Origin: an uncultured Muribaculaceae bacterium
Lineage (GTDB): Bacteria > Bacteroidota > Bacteroidia > Bacteroidales > Muribaculaceae
Direction of reading: 5' to 3'
DNA length: 28,064 nucleotides
NCBI GenBank assembly: GCA_910583795.1
Contig: CAJTZQ010000047.1
Span: 1-28,064, forward strand
Shown here: positions 10,659-16,691 of the stretch, piece by piece
Position numbering within the stretch: position 1 is the stretch's first letter
How the letters are laid out: each line of letters opens with the position of its first letter
Position numbers and translations under genes: made by a program
Notes under the pieces: model-generated
What the model was told of the DNA's origin: nothing
Seen by the model: the letters and a program-made list of their open reading frames with translations, nothing else
Databases searched by the model: none

Positions 10659-10781
10659 TTTGAGTTGTGAGTTGTGAGATTTGAGTTGTGAGATTTGAGT
10701 TATGAGTCGTGAATTGTGAGTTGTGAGATTTGAATTTCTCTTTTCTCAACACTCAACACTCACAACTCACAACTCACAACT
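10659..10781 (-). repeat. heptad array with inverted arms, ending at the ldcA start codon
   Basis: Read on the minus strand, a left arm of GTTGTGA-type heptads (from 10781) and a short A-rich spacer are followed by 11 heptads from ATTCAAA (10735-10729) to ACTCAAA (10665-10659). The ATG at 10658 comes immediately after. Typical units are ACTCACA, ACTCAAA and TCTCACA. The two arms can fold into a long imperfect hairpin. The array at 24413-24530 has the same design. Confidence 0.9.
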
Positions 10782-11570
10782 CTAATTGACTTGCACCTTG
10801 ATCCCAGTCTCTTCCTCTATTCTTCTGCCAATTTCTTCCAATTCCGGCTTCTCCACCTTTATGAGCTTTTCCTCGGGAGTGGAGCGGTCAAGACTGTAAA
10901 GCATGATCTCTCTGGGCTTGATTTCTTTATATGCGGCTATCAGGGCATCAACCTCCTCGGAAGTGGTATTGTCAACCGCCATACCTCCATGTTCACCGCG
11001 AAGCATCATTGTCTGAATAATCCCGATGCCGCCAAACTCTTTCAAACCCTCAACCACACGCTCCACTGTGAAATCTTTTGATGTTGGCTGGTCTATCAGA
11101 CGCATTGTCTGCTCTATAGCCGAATCAAGCTTTAGGATGTTGTTGTCTATTTTCTTCAAAGCCTCTGCGACAGCCGGACTGAAGATTCGGGTAGAGTTTG
11201 TCAAGACCGATACTTTCGCTTCGGGATAAAGCTCATCCCTGAGCTTGATCACATCATCTATGATGCCTGGGAAATCGGGGTTCAATGTCGGCTCTCCGTT
11301 ACCGGAAAACGTAATAACATCAAGTGGGTCTCCTGCAGCATTCATAGCCGAGAGTTTATCATGAAGCTGTCGCTTCACCTTTTCACGCAATGGAAGACCG
11401 GTGGTACCGGTACCCTGGGCGTTATAACCCGCCTCACAATAGATGCAATCGAACGAGCAGACCTTTCCGTCGTCAGGGCTAAGGTTAATTCCCAACGACA
11501 CACCGAGACGGCGGCTATGGATAGGTCCGAATATAGTGGAATGAAACAAAACTGTCTGATCTTTTGCCAT
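10782..11570 (-). CDS. radical SAM protein (COG0731 / wyosine-base-like group)
   Basis: The 262-residue protein has the radical SAM cluster motif CSFDCIYC, with Cys38, Cys42 and Cys45 in the usual CxxxCxxC spacing. It continues with TFSGNGEPTLNPDF, the GGE-like SAM-binding stretch of this group, and VLTNST. It most resembles the COG0731 group of cytosolic radical SAM proteins, many of unknown reaction, some related to the wyosine-forming enzyme TYW1. No extra iron-sulfur or SPASM domain is visible, so nothing points to peptide modification. It starts 33 nt after the stop of the antitoxin-like gene, and that gap is filled by a 34-bp repeat also found at 15784. Confidence 0.85.
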   Translation of the reverse strand: MAKDQTVLFHSTIFGPIHSRRLGVSLGINLSPDDGKVCSFDCIYCEAGYNAQGTGTTGLPLREKVKRQLHDKLSAMNAAGDPLDVITFSGNGEPTLNPDFPGIIDDVIKLRDELYPEAKVSVLTNSTRIFSPAVAEALKKIDNNILKLDSAIEQTMRLIDQPTSKDFTVERVVEGLKEFGGIGIIQTMMLRGEHGGMAVDNTTSEEVDALIAAYKEIKPREIMLYSLDRSTPEEKLIKVEKPELEEIGRRIEEETGIKVQVN

Positions 11571-11586
11571 ATTCTTTTTGTCACTA

Positions 11587-11620
11587 ATTTAAGTTTCGCA
11601 AGCTCACTTAAGGGTTGAAG
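11587..11620 (-). repeat. 34-bp dispersed repeat, copy 1 (inverted relative to 15784-15817)
   Basis: Compared with the reverse complement of 15784-15817, 33 of 34 bases match; the core is AAGTTTCGCAAGCTCACTTA. It begins inside the last codons of the antitoxin-like gene and ends 16 nt before the radical SAM start. It contains a small hairpin, TTAAGT/ACTTAA, with an 11-nt loop. Confidence 0.9.
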
Positions 11621-11912
11621 CTAACAATTCTCTTATCTCATCCATTGAATAAGCCCTGCCCTTACCGGCTTTCATTTCGGTTATGCCTCGTTGCACAGAC
11701 GCCATGTTTTCCGGGTCATCAAACCAGGAATCACCTGAAGGGGAAGGGTTCTCACTTACTTCTATCGACACTGAGTTTGCTTTTGAGATAAGAATTGTTT
11801 CGATGAAGTTCTTCAAACTTTTACCACTGGCAGCTGCCATAATGGAGAGTTTCTGCAATGTATCAATCGGTAGATCGATATTTTTGCGCTTTATGTTTAG
11901 TGCTGTTGCCAT
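11604..11912 (-). CDS. orphan ribbon-helix-helix antitoxin-like protein
   Basis: The protein has 102 residues from the ATG at 11912 (MATALNIKRKNIDL). The first ~45 residues look like a ribbon-helix-helix DNA-binding fold (IDLPIDTLQKLSIMAAASGKS, then LKNFIETIL). The C-terminal end, with GKGRAYSMDEIRELLAS, resembles the toxin-wrapping tail of RelB/ParD-like antitoxins. An ATG at 11933 is possible by frame, but it would lie within the -7 box, so 11912 is preferred. No toxin gene is visible on either side: the gene downstream is radical SAM and the divergent neighbour is a lipoprotein. It may be an orphan antitoxin or a simple transcriptional regulator. Confidence 0.7.
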   Translation of the reverse strand: MATALNIKRKNIDLPIDTLQKLSIMAAASGKSLKNFIETILISKANSVSIEVSENPSPSGDSWFDDPENMASVQRGITEMKAGKGRAYSMDEIRELLASTLK

Positions 11913-11930
11913 ATCATTTAGTTTTAACCA

Positions 11931-11962
11931 CAAAGATATATAATATACTTAATATATACAAG
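11931..11962 (-). promoter_or_regulatory. promoter of the antitoxin-like gene
   Basis: On the minus strand CTTG (11962-11959), a 20-nt spacer and TATCTTTG (11938-11931) match the Bacteroidota promoter with one -33 mismatch. Predicted transcription starts only about a dozen nt before the ATG at 11912. Confidence 0.65.
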
Positions 11963-12022
11963 TGTCGAGAATAAAATGTTGAATTATACTTATAGGATAA
12001 TGCCATCAATTATAAAATTTAG

Positions 12023-12030
12023 TAACTTTG
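12023..12030 (+). promoter_or_regulatory. -7 box of the propeller lipoprotein gene
   Basis: TAACTTTG matches the -7 consensus exactly, 50 nt before the start codon. The -33 position holds AATG, a weak match, so an activator may be needed. Confidence 0.55.
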
Positions 12031-12080
12031 CTACTTTATAATCCATTTTTTAACAATCTAACTTTCCAAAAACATAAATT

Positions 12081-13190
12081 ATGAGCAAAAGACTTATTCA
12101 AGCTATCGCTTTGGCAGCTATTGCGACAAGCGGATTAATGATTTTTGAGAGTTGCAACTCTTCTTCGGGACAACAAGGAAACGTACTGGTGCCTGATGTG
12201 ACACTAAGTAATGATAAATCCGTAAAAACAAAACTGTCGGAAATATTCGATGATTTCAAGGTCGTGCAGCTCTCAACATCCGACAGCACACTGATATCGA
12301 CAAGAGAAATAAAGATATTTAAACGTAACGGGATATTCTATATTCAGAGTGCCAATGATATATATCAGTTTGACAAGAATGGTGTTTATCTCTCTGCATT
12401 GAAACGCAATGGCAACGGACCCGGGGAATACACAGGCATAAATGATTTTGATATTGTCAAAAGAGACGGGAAGACTGAGATATGGGTGGCTTCCATGAAA
12501 AATATATTAAGATATGACGCCGCCAATCTTGAATATCTCGGGGATATACAAGAGGATTTTTTTGTTAATCAAATTAAATATGTCAACGATTCCACAATTT
12601 TCTGCACAACCAACGAAAACAAATATTTCCGAGTGATAGATATTGATGGGAAGCAAAAAGGTGAGTATTTCGATGTCGATTTCCCGAATAGCTTACAAAG
12701 ACAGCATGGCTTCAAAATTCATGACGGATATGTCACCTATCAATTCTCCAATAGCGACGAAGCGATGACTTACAGCATCGATAAAAAAGAGGTCGGTATT
12801 ACACACGTACTGCCGATGGAAGATTATTTCGAGACAATGGCAATTGGTGATGAATATTACGAAAAATATGATATGAAATTTGGTTCCATGCTTGCCGAGA
12901 AATATGTGGAGATAACCAACTACCAACAACTTGGAGACAAGACCACAGTCACAAGTAGATGGCCCGATAAAAAATGGAAGTATACAGTAGGAGGGAAGGG
13001 AATAGAATCAGCCACGTATACCTATTTCCCTGAATCGGAATCTCTCATAGAGAATGATATCCTGACCGATGCAGACCCTCGTCTCCTTGCCACTCAGGTA
13101 TGTAGCGACAGTGATGACAGTATTCTGTTTATCGACGAGTATTCAGAAGAATCCAACCCTCGCCTTTTGGAAGTCTTCAAATTGAAATAA
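12081..13190 (+). CDS. six-bladed beta-propeller lipoprotein
   Basis: The 369-residue protein has a signal peptide with a probable lipidated Cys25 (LMIFESCNSS; the lipobox is loose, as is common in this phylum). Beta-propeller blades follow, with repeated patterns such as IFKRNGIFYIQS, IYQFDKNGVYLSALKRNGNGPGEY and RYDAANLEYLGDI. The GNGPGEY segment is typical of the Bacteroidales six-bladed propeller lipoproteins. The protein is probably anchored in an envelope membrane and binds a ligand or partner. It is the first plus-strand gene of the accessory block, with its own -7 box, and precedes the TPR/HTH regulator. I recall similar propeller genes near small peptide genes and TPR regulators in Bacteroidales, which fits this context. 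Function is not assigned. Confidence 0.8.
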   Translation: MSKRLIQAIALAAIATSGLMIFESCNSSSGQQGNVLVPDVTLSNDKSVKTKLSEIFDDFKVVQLSTSDSTLISTREIKIFKRNGIFYIQSANDIYQFDKNGVYLSALKRNGNGPGEYTGINDFDIVKRDGKTEIWVASMKNILRYDAANLEYLGDIQEDFFVNQIKYVNDSTIFCTTNENKYFRVIDIDGKQKGEYFDVDFPNSLQRQHGFKIHDGYVTYQFSNSDEAMTYSIDKKEVGITHVLPMEDYFETMAIGDEYYEKYDMKFGSMLAEKYVEITNYQQLGDKTTVTSRWPDKKWKYTVGGKGIESATYTYFPESESLIENDILTDADPRLLATQVCSDSDDSILFIDEYSEESNPRLLEVFKLK

Positions 13191-13227
13191 CCCTTCGCTC
13201 CTAAATTAGATATATTTACGTAGCATT

Positions 13228-13268
13228 CCCCTGACGAATTTATGGTTTATGCATATTTTTGTCAGGGG
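13228..13268 (+). terminator. inverted repeat after the propeller gene, weak terminator candidate
   Basis: CCCCTGAC (13228-13235) pairs with GTCAGGGG (13261-13268) over a 25-nt loop. No T-tract follows the right arm, so termination is uncertain. The position, just after the gene, is suggestive. Confidence 0.4.
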
Positions 13269-13362
13269 CTATTGTTATGCCATTGGCGGTATGGCTCGCA
13301 TAATAACCTTGTGAACACAAAAAAATAGGAAATCTTCAAAAGCTTAAGTTGAATGAAAATAT

Positions 13363-13393
13363 TTTGCAGATACAAATTTTTAGACTAAATTTA
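13363..13393 (+). promoter_or_regulatory. promoter candidate for the TPR/HTH regulator
   Basis: TTTG (13363-13366), a 19-nt spacer and TAAATTTA (13386-13393), where the last base departs from TAnnTTTG. It supports the start at 13415, because an upstream in-frame ATG at 13349 would precede this promoter. Confidence 0.5.
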
Positions 13394-13414
13394 CGGCAAA
13401 TAATTAACCTACAC

Positions 13415-15118
13415 ATGGAGAAATCTCTACGATTCTTATCATTCCCCATCATAATAGCATTGTCTTTCGTTATGATTTTCACCCTGCCGGGATGCAAATC
13501 TTCCCATGACAAAATAATGGACAAGGCTGAATATATAATGCAGCAACACCCCGACTCCGCCAGGGCGTTGCTTGAATCGATACCGTCTGAAAAATTAAGT
13601 TCAGACAAGAGTAAAGCACGCTATACGGTTCTTCTCACCGAAGCGCGCTACAAGACTTTTGAAGATGACACAATTCCCGGTCCAATCTCTAATGCTGCCG
13701 ATTATTATGCCGGCGACATGAGAAATCTTTATCGGATGAAAGCGTATTATTACAAAAGCAACATCCTCCGAAATACAAAAAAAGGTGGGGAGGCGCTTAT
13801 CAGTCTGATGCATTCAGAAAAGACAGCCTTTCTAAGACAAGATACACTATGGCTGGGACGGATTCATGGCTCGATCGGACGGAATTTCGCAAATATGAAC
13901 AATCCCGCAGCCTCAATTCCCTGGCTGGAAATGGCAGCCAAGGAGCTGACACAAATTGGAGACGACTATTTTATAAGCGACATCATACTTGCCCTATCCA
14001 TGGAATATTACAACCACGCTCTTTCTTCAGATAAGGACAGGATTGAATTTTCAAACAAATCGATTGAGCAGGCAAACATTCTTATCGATATCGCCGGGCG
14101 TGAGAATGATCCGGAATATCTGTTTCATGCAAAACGGCAGATCGGGAAAAATCTGATAATGCAGAAAAAGCTTGACGAAGCGAAAAATGCTTTCACATAT
14201 ATGGAGAAAAATCTGTCACGCTTTATGGAGGCTCAAGACTATGTCAACCTTGGAGAACTATATCTGCGAGACAATGACTTGCACATGGCTAAGACATGTC
14301 AGGATTCAGTGGAGAGGCGTGATCCGAAAAGATTGTCGCTGAAGGCAGCTATCGCCTATAAAGAAGGCGACTATAAATCTGCTTTCGATTATCTTCTTCT
14401 CAACCAAAATAACAATCAGGACATATATAAAGGATGGATGCAGCGCGAACAGTCAGACATACTGTATGATAATTTTCAGCTTACCACCAATAATTTCGAG
14501 ATAACAATCAAAAACCAAAATCTTTGGATTGCCTTGCTATGTTGCATCTTAGCTATCATCTGTATAGTAGTTGCATACCAACATAACAGATCGAAAAAAG
14601 AAAAGAGCAAAATTTTGAATCAGGCGGAAGACCTCCGCACTGTCATATCCACTCTTGAAGAGAAAAATAAGGAGTCTCGAAACCTCGCTGAAGCTATAGG
14701 GGAGGTAAAAGAGGTTTTGAAGTCGGCACTTTCTGAACAATTCAACGTCCTTGATGATCTGACGGCAAAATATTATGAGGTGAAAGATATGTCGTCTCGA
14801 CAATCACAGTTTTTCCGTATGATTGAGAATTTAATTTCTTCAGTGCAGGAAGATGAAAAAATAACTGAAAAGATGGCGGGGATTGTAGACCGGCATCTTG
14901 ACGGGCTAATGTCTTCTCTTAAAACCGATCTGCCGAATGTCACTAAAAATGATTACAGGATTTTTCTGTTCACCGTGTTGGGTTTCTCTGCCAAGTCAAT
15001 AAGCGTATTTGAGGATGTAGAGATCGATAAGGTCTACAGACGAAAATATTCCCTGAAAAAGAAGCTTGAAAAATTACCTGAAAATATACGCGAAAAATAT
15101 CTCGTTTTCATGGCTTAG
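13415..15118 (+). CDS. membrane-spanning TPR regulator with coiled coil and LuxR-like HTH
   Basis: The protein has 567 residues from the ATG at 13415. An N-terminal export signal ends in a clear lipobox, LPGC (Cys27). A helical TPR-like region covers roughly residues 30-350 (for example HPDSARALLESIPSEKL). One strong membrane helix follows at about 368-389 (LWIALLCCILAIICIVVAYQ), then a charged coiled coil. The C-terminal ~60 residues read like a LuxR-type HTH (TKNDYRIFLFTVLGFSAKSI, then KVYRRKYSLKKKLEKL). The layout suggests a periplasmic sensor coupled across the inner membrane to a cytosolic DNA-binding domain. The next gene downstream encodes a 40-residue peptide whose upstream region has three direct repeats, a natural target. 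Related Bacteroidales TPR/HTH proteins exist; the ligand here is unknown. Confidence 0.8.
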   Translation: MEKSLRFLSFPIIIALSFVMIFTLPGCKSSHDKIMDKAEYIMQQHPDSARALLESIPSEKLSSDKSKARYTVLLTEARYKTFEDDTIPGPISNAADYYAGDMRNLYRMKAYYYKSNILRNTKKGGEALISLMHSEKTAFLRQDTLWLGRIHGSIGRNFANMNNPAASIPWLEMAAKELTQIGDDYFISDIILALSMEYYNHALSSDKDRIEFSNKSIEQANILIDIAGRENDPEYLFHAKRQIGKNLIMQKKLDEAKNAFTYMEKNLSRFMEAQDYVNLGELYLRDNDLHMAKTCQDSVERRDPKRLSLKAAIAYKEGDYKSAFDYLLLNQNNNQDIYKGWMQREQSDILYDNFQLTTNNFEITIKNQNLWIALLCCILAIICIVVAYQHNRSKKEKSKILNQAEDLRTVISTLEEKNKESRNLAEAIGEVKEVLKSALSEQFNVLDDLTAKYYEVKDMSSRQSQFFRMIENLISSVQEDEKITEKMAGIVDRHLDGLMSSLKTDLPNVTKNDYRIFLFTVLGFSAKSISVFEDVEIDKVYRRKYSLKKKLEKLPENIREKYLVFMA

Positions 15119-15188
15119 ATTGGGGATTATACCCCTATAAGCGCCATTTTGATGCGCTGATTTGTGTAAAGTCAGATTCAAAAGGAGC

Positions 15189-15285
15189 GAACGGAGATTA
15201 TCGATTTTTACAAGCCTATTTATTTCTGATATTCAATCATATATAAATCACAAAACGGAGATTAAACCAGCTTAAACGGAGAGGA
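15189..15285 (+). promoter_or_regulatory. three direct repeats of AACGGAGA, candidate operator
   Basis: GAACGGAGATTA (15189-15200), AAACGGAGATTA (15253-15264) and TAAACGGAGAGGA (15273-15285). Corresponding bases are 64 and 21 nt apart, close to six and two helical turns. The last copy sits where a -33 box would be expected for the -7 box at 15304, so an activator bound there could contact RNA polymerase. The upstream HTH regulator is the obvious candidate; this is inference. Confidence 0.55.
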
Positions 15286-15303
15286 TATTCCACCCTGAGC
15301 AGC

Positions 15304-15311
15304 TAATTTTG
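15304..15311 (+). promoter_or_regulatory. -7 box of the small-peptide gene
   Basis: TAATTTTG matches TAnnTTTG. No TTTG is found at 19-21 nt upstream; AGAG occupies that place. The start codon at 15340 lies 28 nt downstream, after an A-rich leader. Confidence 0.65.
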
Positions 15312-15339
15312 CAAAATAAAACCTAAAAAAATCATCATC

Positions 15340-15462
15340 ATGAAAAAACCATCACTTGATGCTCATTATTGCGGTGGAACTGATAAACCTGATAAGCCCG
15401 GAGGCGGAGGTCCTCCCGGTCCAGTAGACCCTGCTCCACCCCCGGCTCCTCCGCAAAATTGA
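15340..15462 (+). CDS. 40-residue Pro/Gly-rich small peptide
   Basis: ATG at 15340, TGA at 15460-15462. The peptide begins MKKPSLDAHYCGG and then turns into an acidic/basic and Pro/Gly segment (DKPDKPGGGG). It ends in a proline-rich tail (PAPPPAPPQN). About 40% of residues are Pro or Gly, there is a single Cys at position 11 just before GG, and there is no hydrophobic export signal. It is supported as a gene by an A-rich leader, a -7 box 29 nt upstream and a strong hairpin 64 nt after the stop, making a self-contained transcription unit. It lies between an HTH regulator and a GLPGLI/TonB-receptor pair. It could be a signal peptide, a modified peptide precursor or a surface peptide. I recognise no named family. 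Confidence 0.65.
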   Translation: MKKPSLDAHYCGGTDKPDKPGGGGPPGPVDPAPPPAPPQN

Positions 15463-15526
15463 TCATAAATCTGACAGCACGACATGAAATGTCAACAAAA
15501 CACATGTGACAATGCATTCTAAGTAT

Positions 15527-15574
15527 AATATACAGTTGGCAATAATTACAGTGCCAACTGTATATTGCAATTCT
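15527..15574 (+). terminator. strong hairpin terminator after the small-peptide gene
   Basis: A perfect 15-bp stem, arms 15527-15541 and 15552-15566 (core ACAGTTGGCA/TGCCAACTGT), encloses a 10-nt loop and is followed by GCAATTCTTTT. It separates the peptide gene from the next promoter. Confidence 0.65.
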
Positions 15575-15596
15575 TTTAGCAATATGAGAATAATTA

Positions 15597-15628
15597 GTTG
15601 CAAATCTTGAAAATAAGTTGTAACTTCG
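15597..15628 (+). promoter_or_regulatory. promoter candidate for the GLPGLI/receptor operon
   Basis: GTTG (15597-15600), a 20-nt spacer and TAACTTCG (15621-15628), each one base from consensus. It predicts a leader of about 190 nt before the GLPGLI start. Confidence 0.5.
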
Positions 15629-15634
15629 GCTATA

Positions 15635-15828
15635 AACCTGAATTTGTAGTGAAAACAATATTTAATTCAACTTTTGCAAGCGAAAGTTGAGGGTTATGAG
15701 GTTATTAGGTTAATCTCCAATTGCGGATAAATATCCGACTCCCTTGAATCTTATGTATAAATATAACCCTTTAACCCCTTAACCTTCAACTCTTAAGTGA
15801 GCTTGCGAAACTTAAATATTTAAACACC
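15635..15828 (+). promoter_or_regulatory. structured leader upstream of the GLPGLI gene
   Basis: Hairpins follow one another. TCAACTTT/AAAGTTGA (15667-15690) has loop TGCAAGCG. CGGATA/TATCCG lies at 15724-15737. TTAAGT/ACTTAA (about 15793-15815) carries GCTTGC in its loop. GGGTTAT (15691-15697) can also pair with ATAACCC (15763-15769), and the GCAAGC and GCTTGC loops are complementary. Short GGTTA- and AACC-rich units at 7-8-nt steps make up the rest. No known riboswitch class is recognised. Confidence 0.45.
15784..15817 (+). repeat. 34-bp dispersed repeat, copy 2
   Basis: This copy reads toward the GLPGLI start codon, which lies 11 nt further on. It matches the inverted copy at 11587-11620 in 33 of 34 positions. 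Both copies sit directly before a gene start. Confidence 0.9.
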
Positions 15829-16647
15829 ATGAAAAAATTTTTAGTATTAATCGCTATCCTCAGTTGTTTTACTGCAAATGCAGAATATATCTTGGATTTG
15901 AGGCATCGTAAAGAGATTGTAAAAGATACAGCCTCTATGGAGGTGGTGTATGTGCATGTCGCATTCGATCCTGTGCTGGAACAAAGAGACGTAAAATATG
16001 AAATGCTGACAATAGGAACCAATTTCAATAAATATGGAGGTTACGACAACTATCAGGTAGATTCAATTTTCATGGCTGATCCTGATTTTAACCCGCCTTT
16101 TGAAGAATATCGGAAGCTTTGCAGGAATTATGAAGAAATTTCAGAGTCTTCACTTACCGATAAAAATTCCGGTAATATAACTTTCTATGGTAAGGAATTT
16201 ATCAATTATTACCATTATACTGAACCATTACCCGATTTTTGTTGGGAACTTTATGAAGAGACAGACGAGATAATGGGGCATGAATGCCACAAGGCTACCG
16301 CTAAATGGAGAGGCAGGGAGTGGACGGCTTGGTACTCTGATATCCCGATTGATGCCGGTCCTTGGAAATTTCAAGGACTTCCGGGACTTATCCTGAAACT
16401 TGAAGACTCAACCGGTCAACATTACTTTGAGGCAATCGGCACAAAAAAAGATGTTTATCCGTTCGGGTATGAGAAAAGGTTATACTCAAAAACCTCTCGT
16501 TTAAAATTTAATGAATCATACAAAAACGACCGTTTAAATGGAGGCAATATGTTGGTAGATTCAGGTATGGTGATCCCTCAATCGGAAGAGGAAGAACAAA
16601 TGCTCCGCTCCCGACGAATGTTTTATTCCCCTATCGAACTCGAGTAA
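15829..16647 (+). CDS. GLPGLI family protein, exported
   Basis: The 272-residue protein has a short signal peptide (MKKFLVLIAILSCFTANA). The family motif GLPGLI is at residues 183-188, within GPWKFQGLPGLILKLEDS. It is preceded by the usual HECHKATAKWRGREWTAWYS strand pair. GLPGLI proteins are Bacteroidota envelope proteins of unknown function, commonly next to TonB-dependent receptor-like genes, and that partner follows here after 44 nt. The pair is probably one operon under the promoter at 15597. Location in the periplasm or at the outer membrane is inferred from the signal peptide. The long structured leader suggests post-transcriptional control. The role in peptide handling proposed in the findings is a hypothesis. 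Confidence 0.92.
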   Translation: MKKFLVLIAILSCFTANAEYILDLRHRKEIVKDTASMEVVYVHVAFDPVLEQRDVKYEMLTIGTNFNKYGGYDNYQVDSIFMADPDFNPPFEEYRKLCRNYEEISESSLTDKNSGNITFYGKEFINYYHYTEPLPDFCWELYEETDEIMGHECHKATAKWRGREWTAWYSDIPIDAGPWKFQGLPGLILKLEDSTGQHYFEAIGTKKDVYPFGYEKRLYSKTSRLKFNESYKNDRLNGGNMLVDSGMVIPQSEEEEQMLRSRRMFYSPIELE

Positions 16648-16691
16648 GAAAGGATTTGGGAAAGTGTCAGATCTGACTAAACCAATTTTGT

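Larger units (their letters stand above)
15119..15339. other. control region of the small-peptide gene
   Basis: No ORF of meaningful length is present. It contains a small hairpin just after the regulator stop (GGGG/CCCC around 15122-15136), another at AGCGC/GCGCT near 15140-15157, then the AACGGAGA repeats and a -7 box. Confidence 0.6.

Noticed and set aside
10659..10781. CRISPR-like array
   Set aside because: Units are 7 nt with no unique spacers and no cas genes nearby; the same holds for the array at 24413-24530.
10782..11570. radical SAM peptide-maturase acting on the small peptide
   Set aside because: It has no SPASM or RiPP-recognition domain, resembles the COG0731 group, and lies on the opposite strand 4 kb away.
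15338..15658. 106-residue minus-strand frame covering the small-peptide gene and its terminator
   Set aside because: It would be antisense to a self-contained transcription unit and reads through the terminator hairpin; no domain, signal or promoter supports it.
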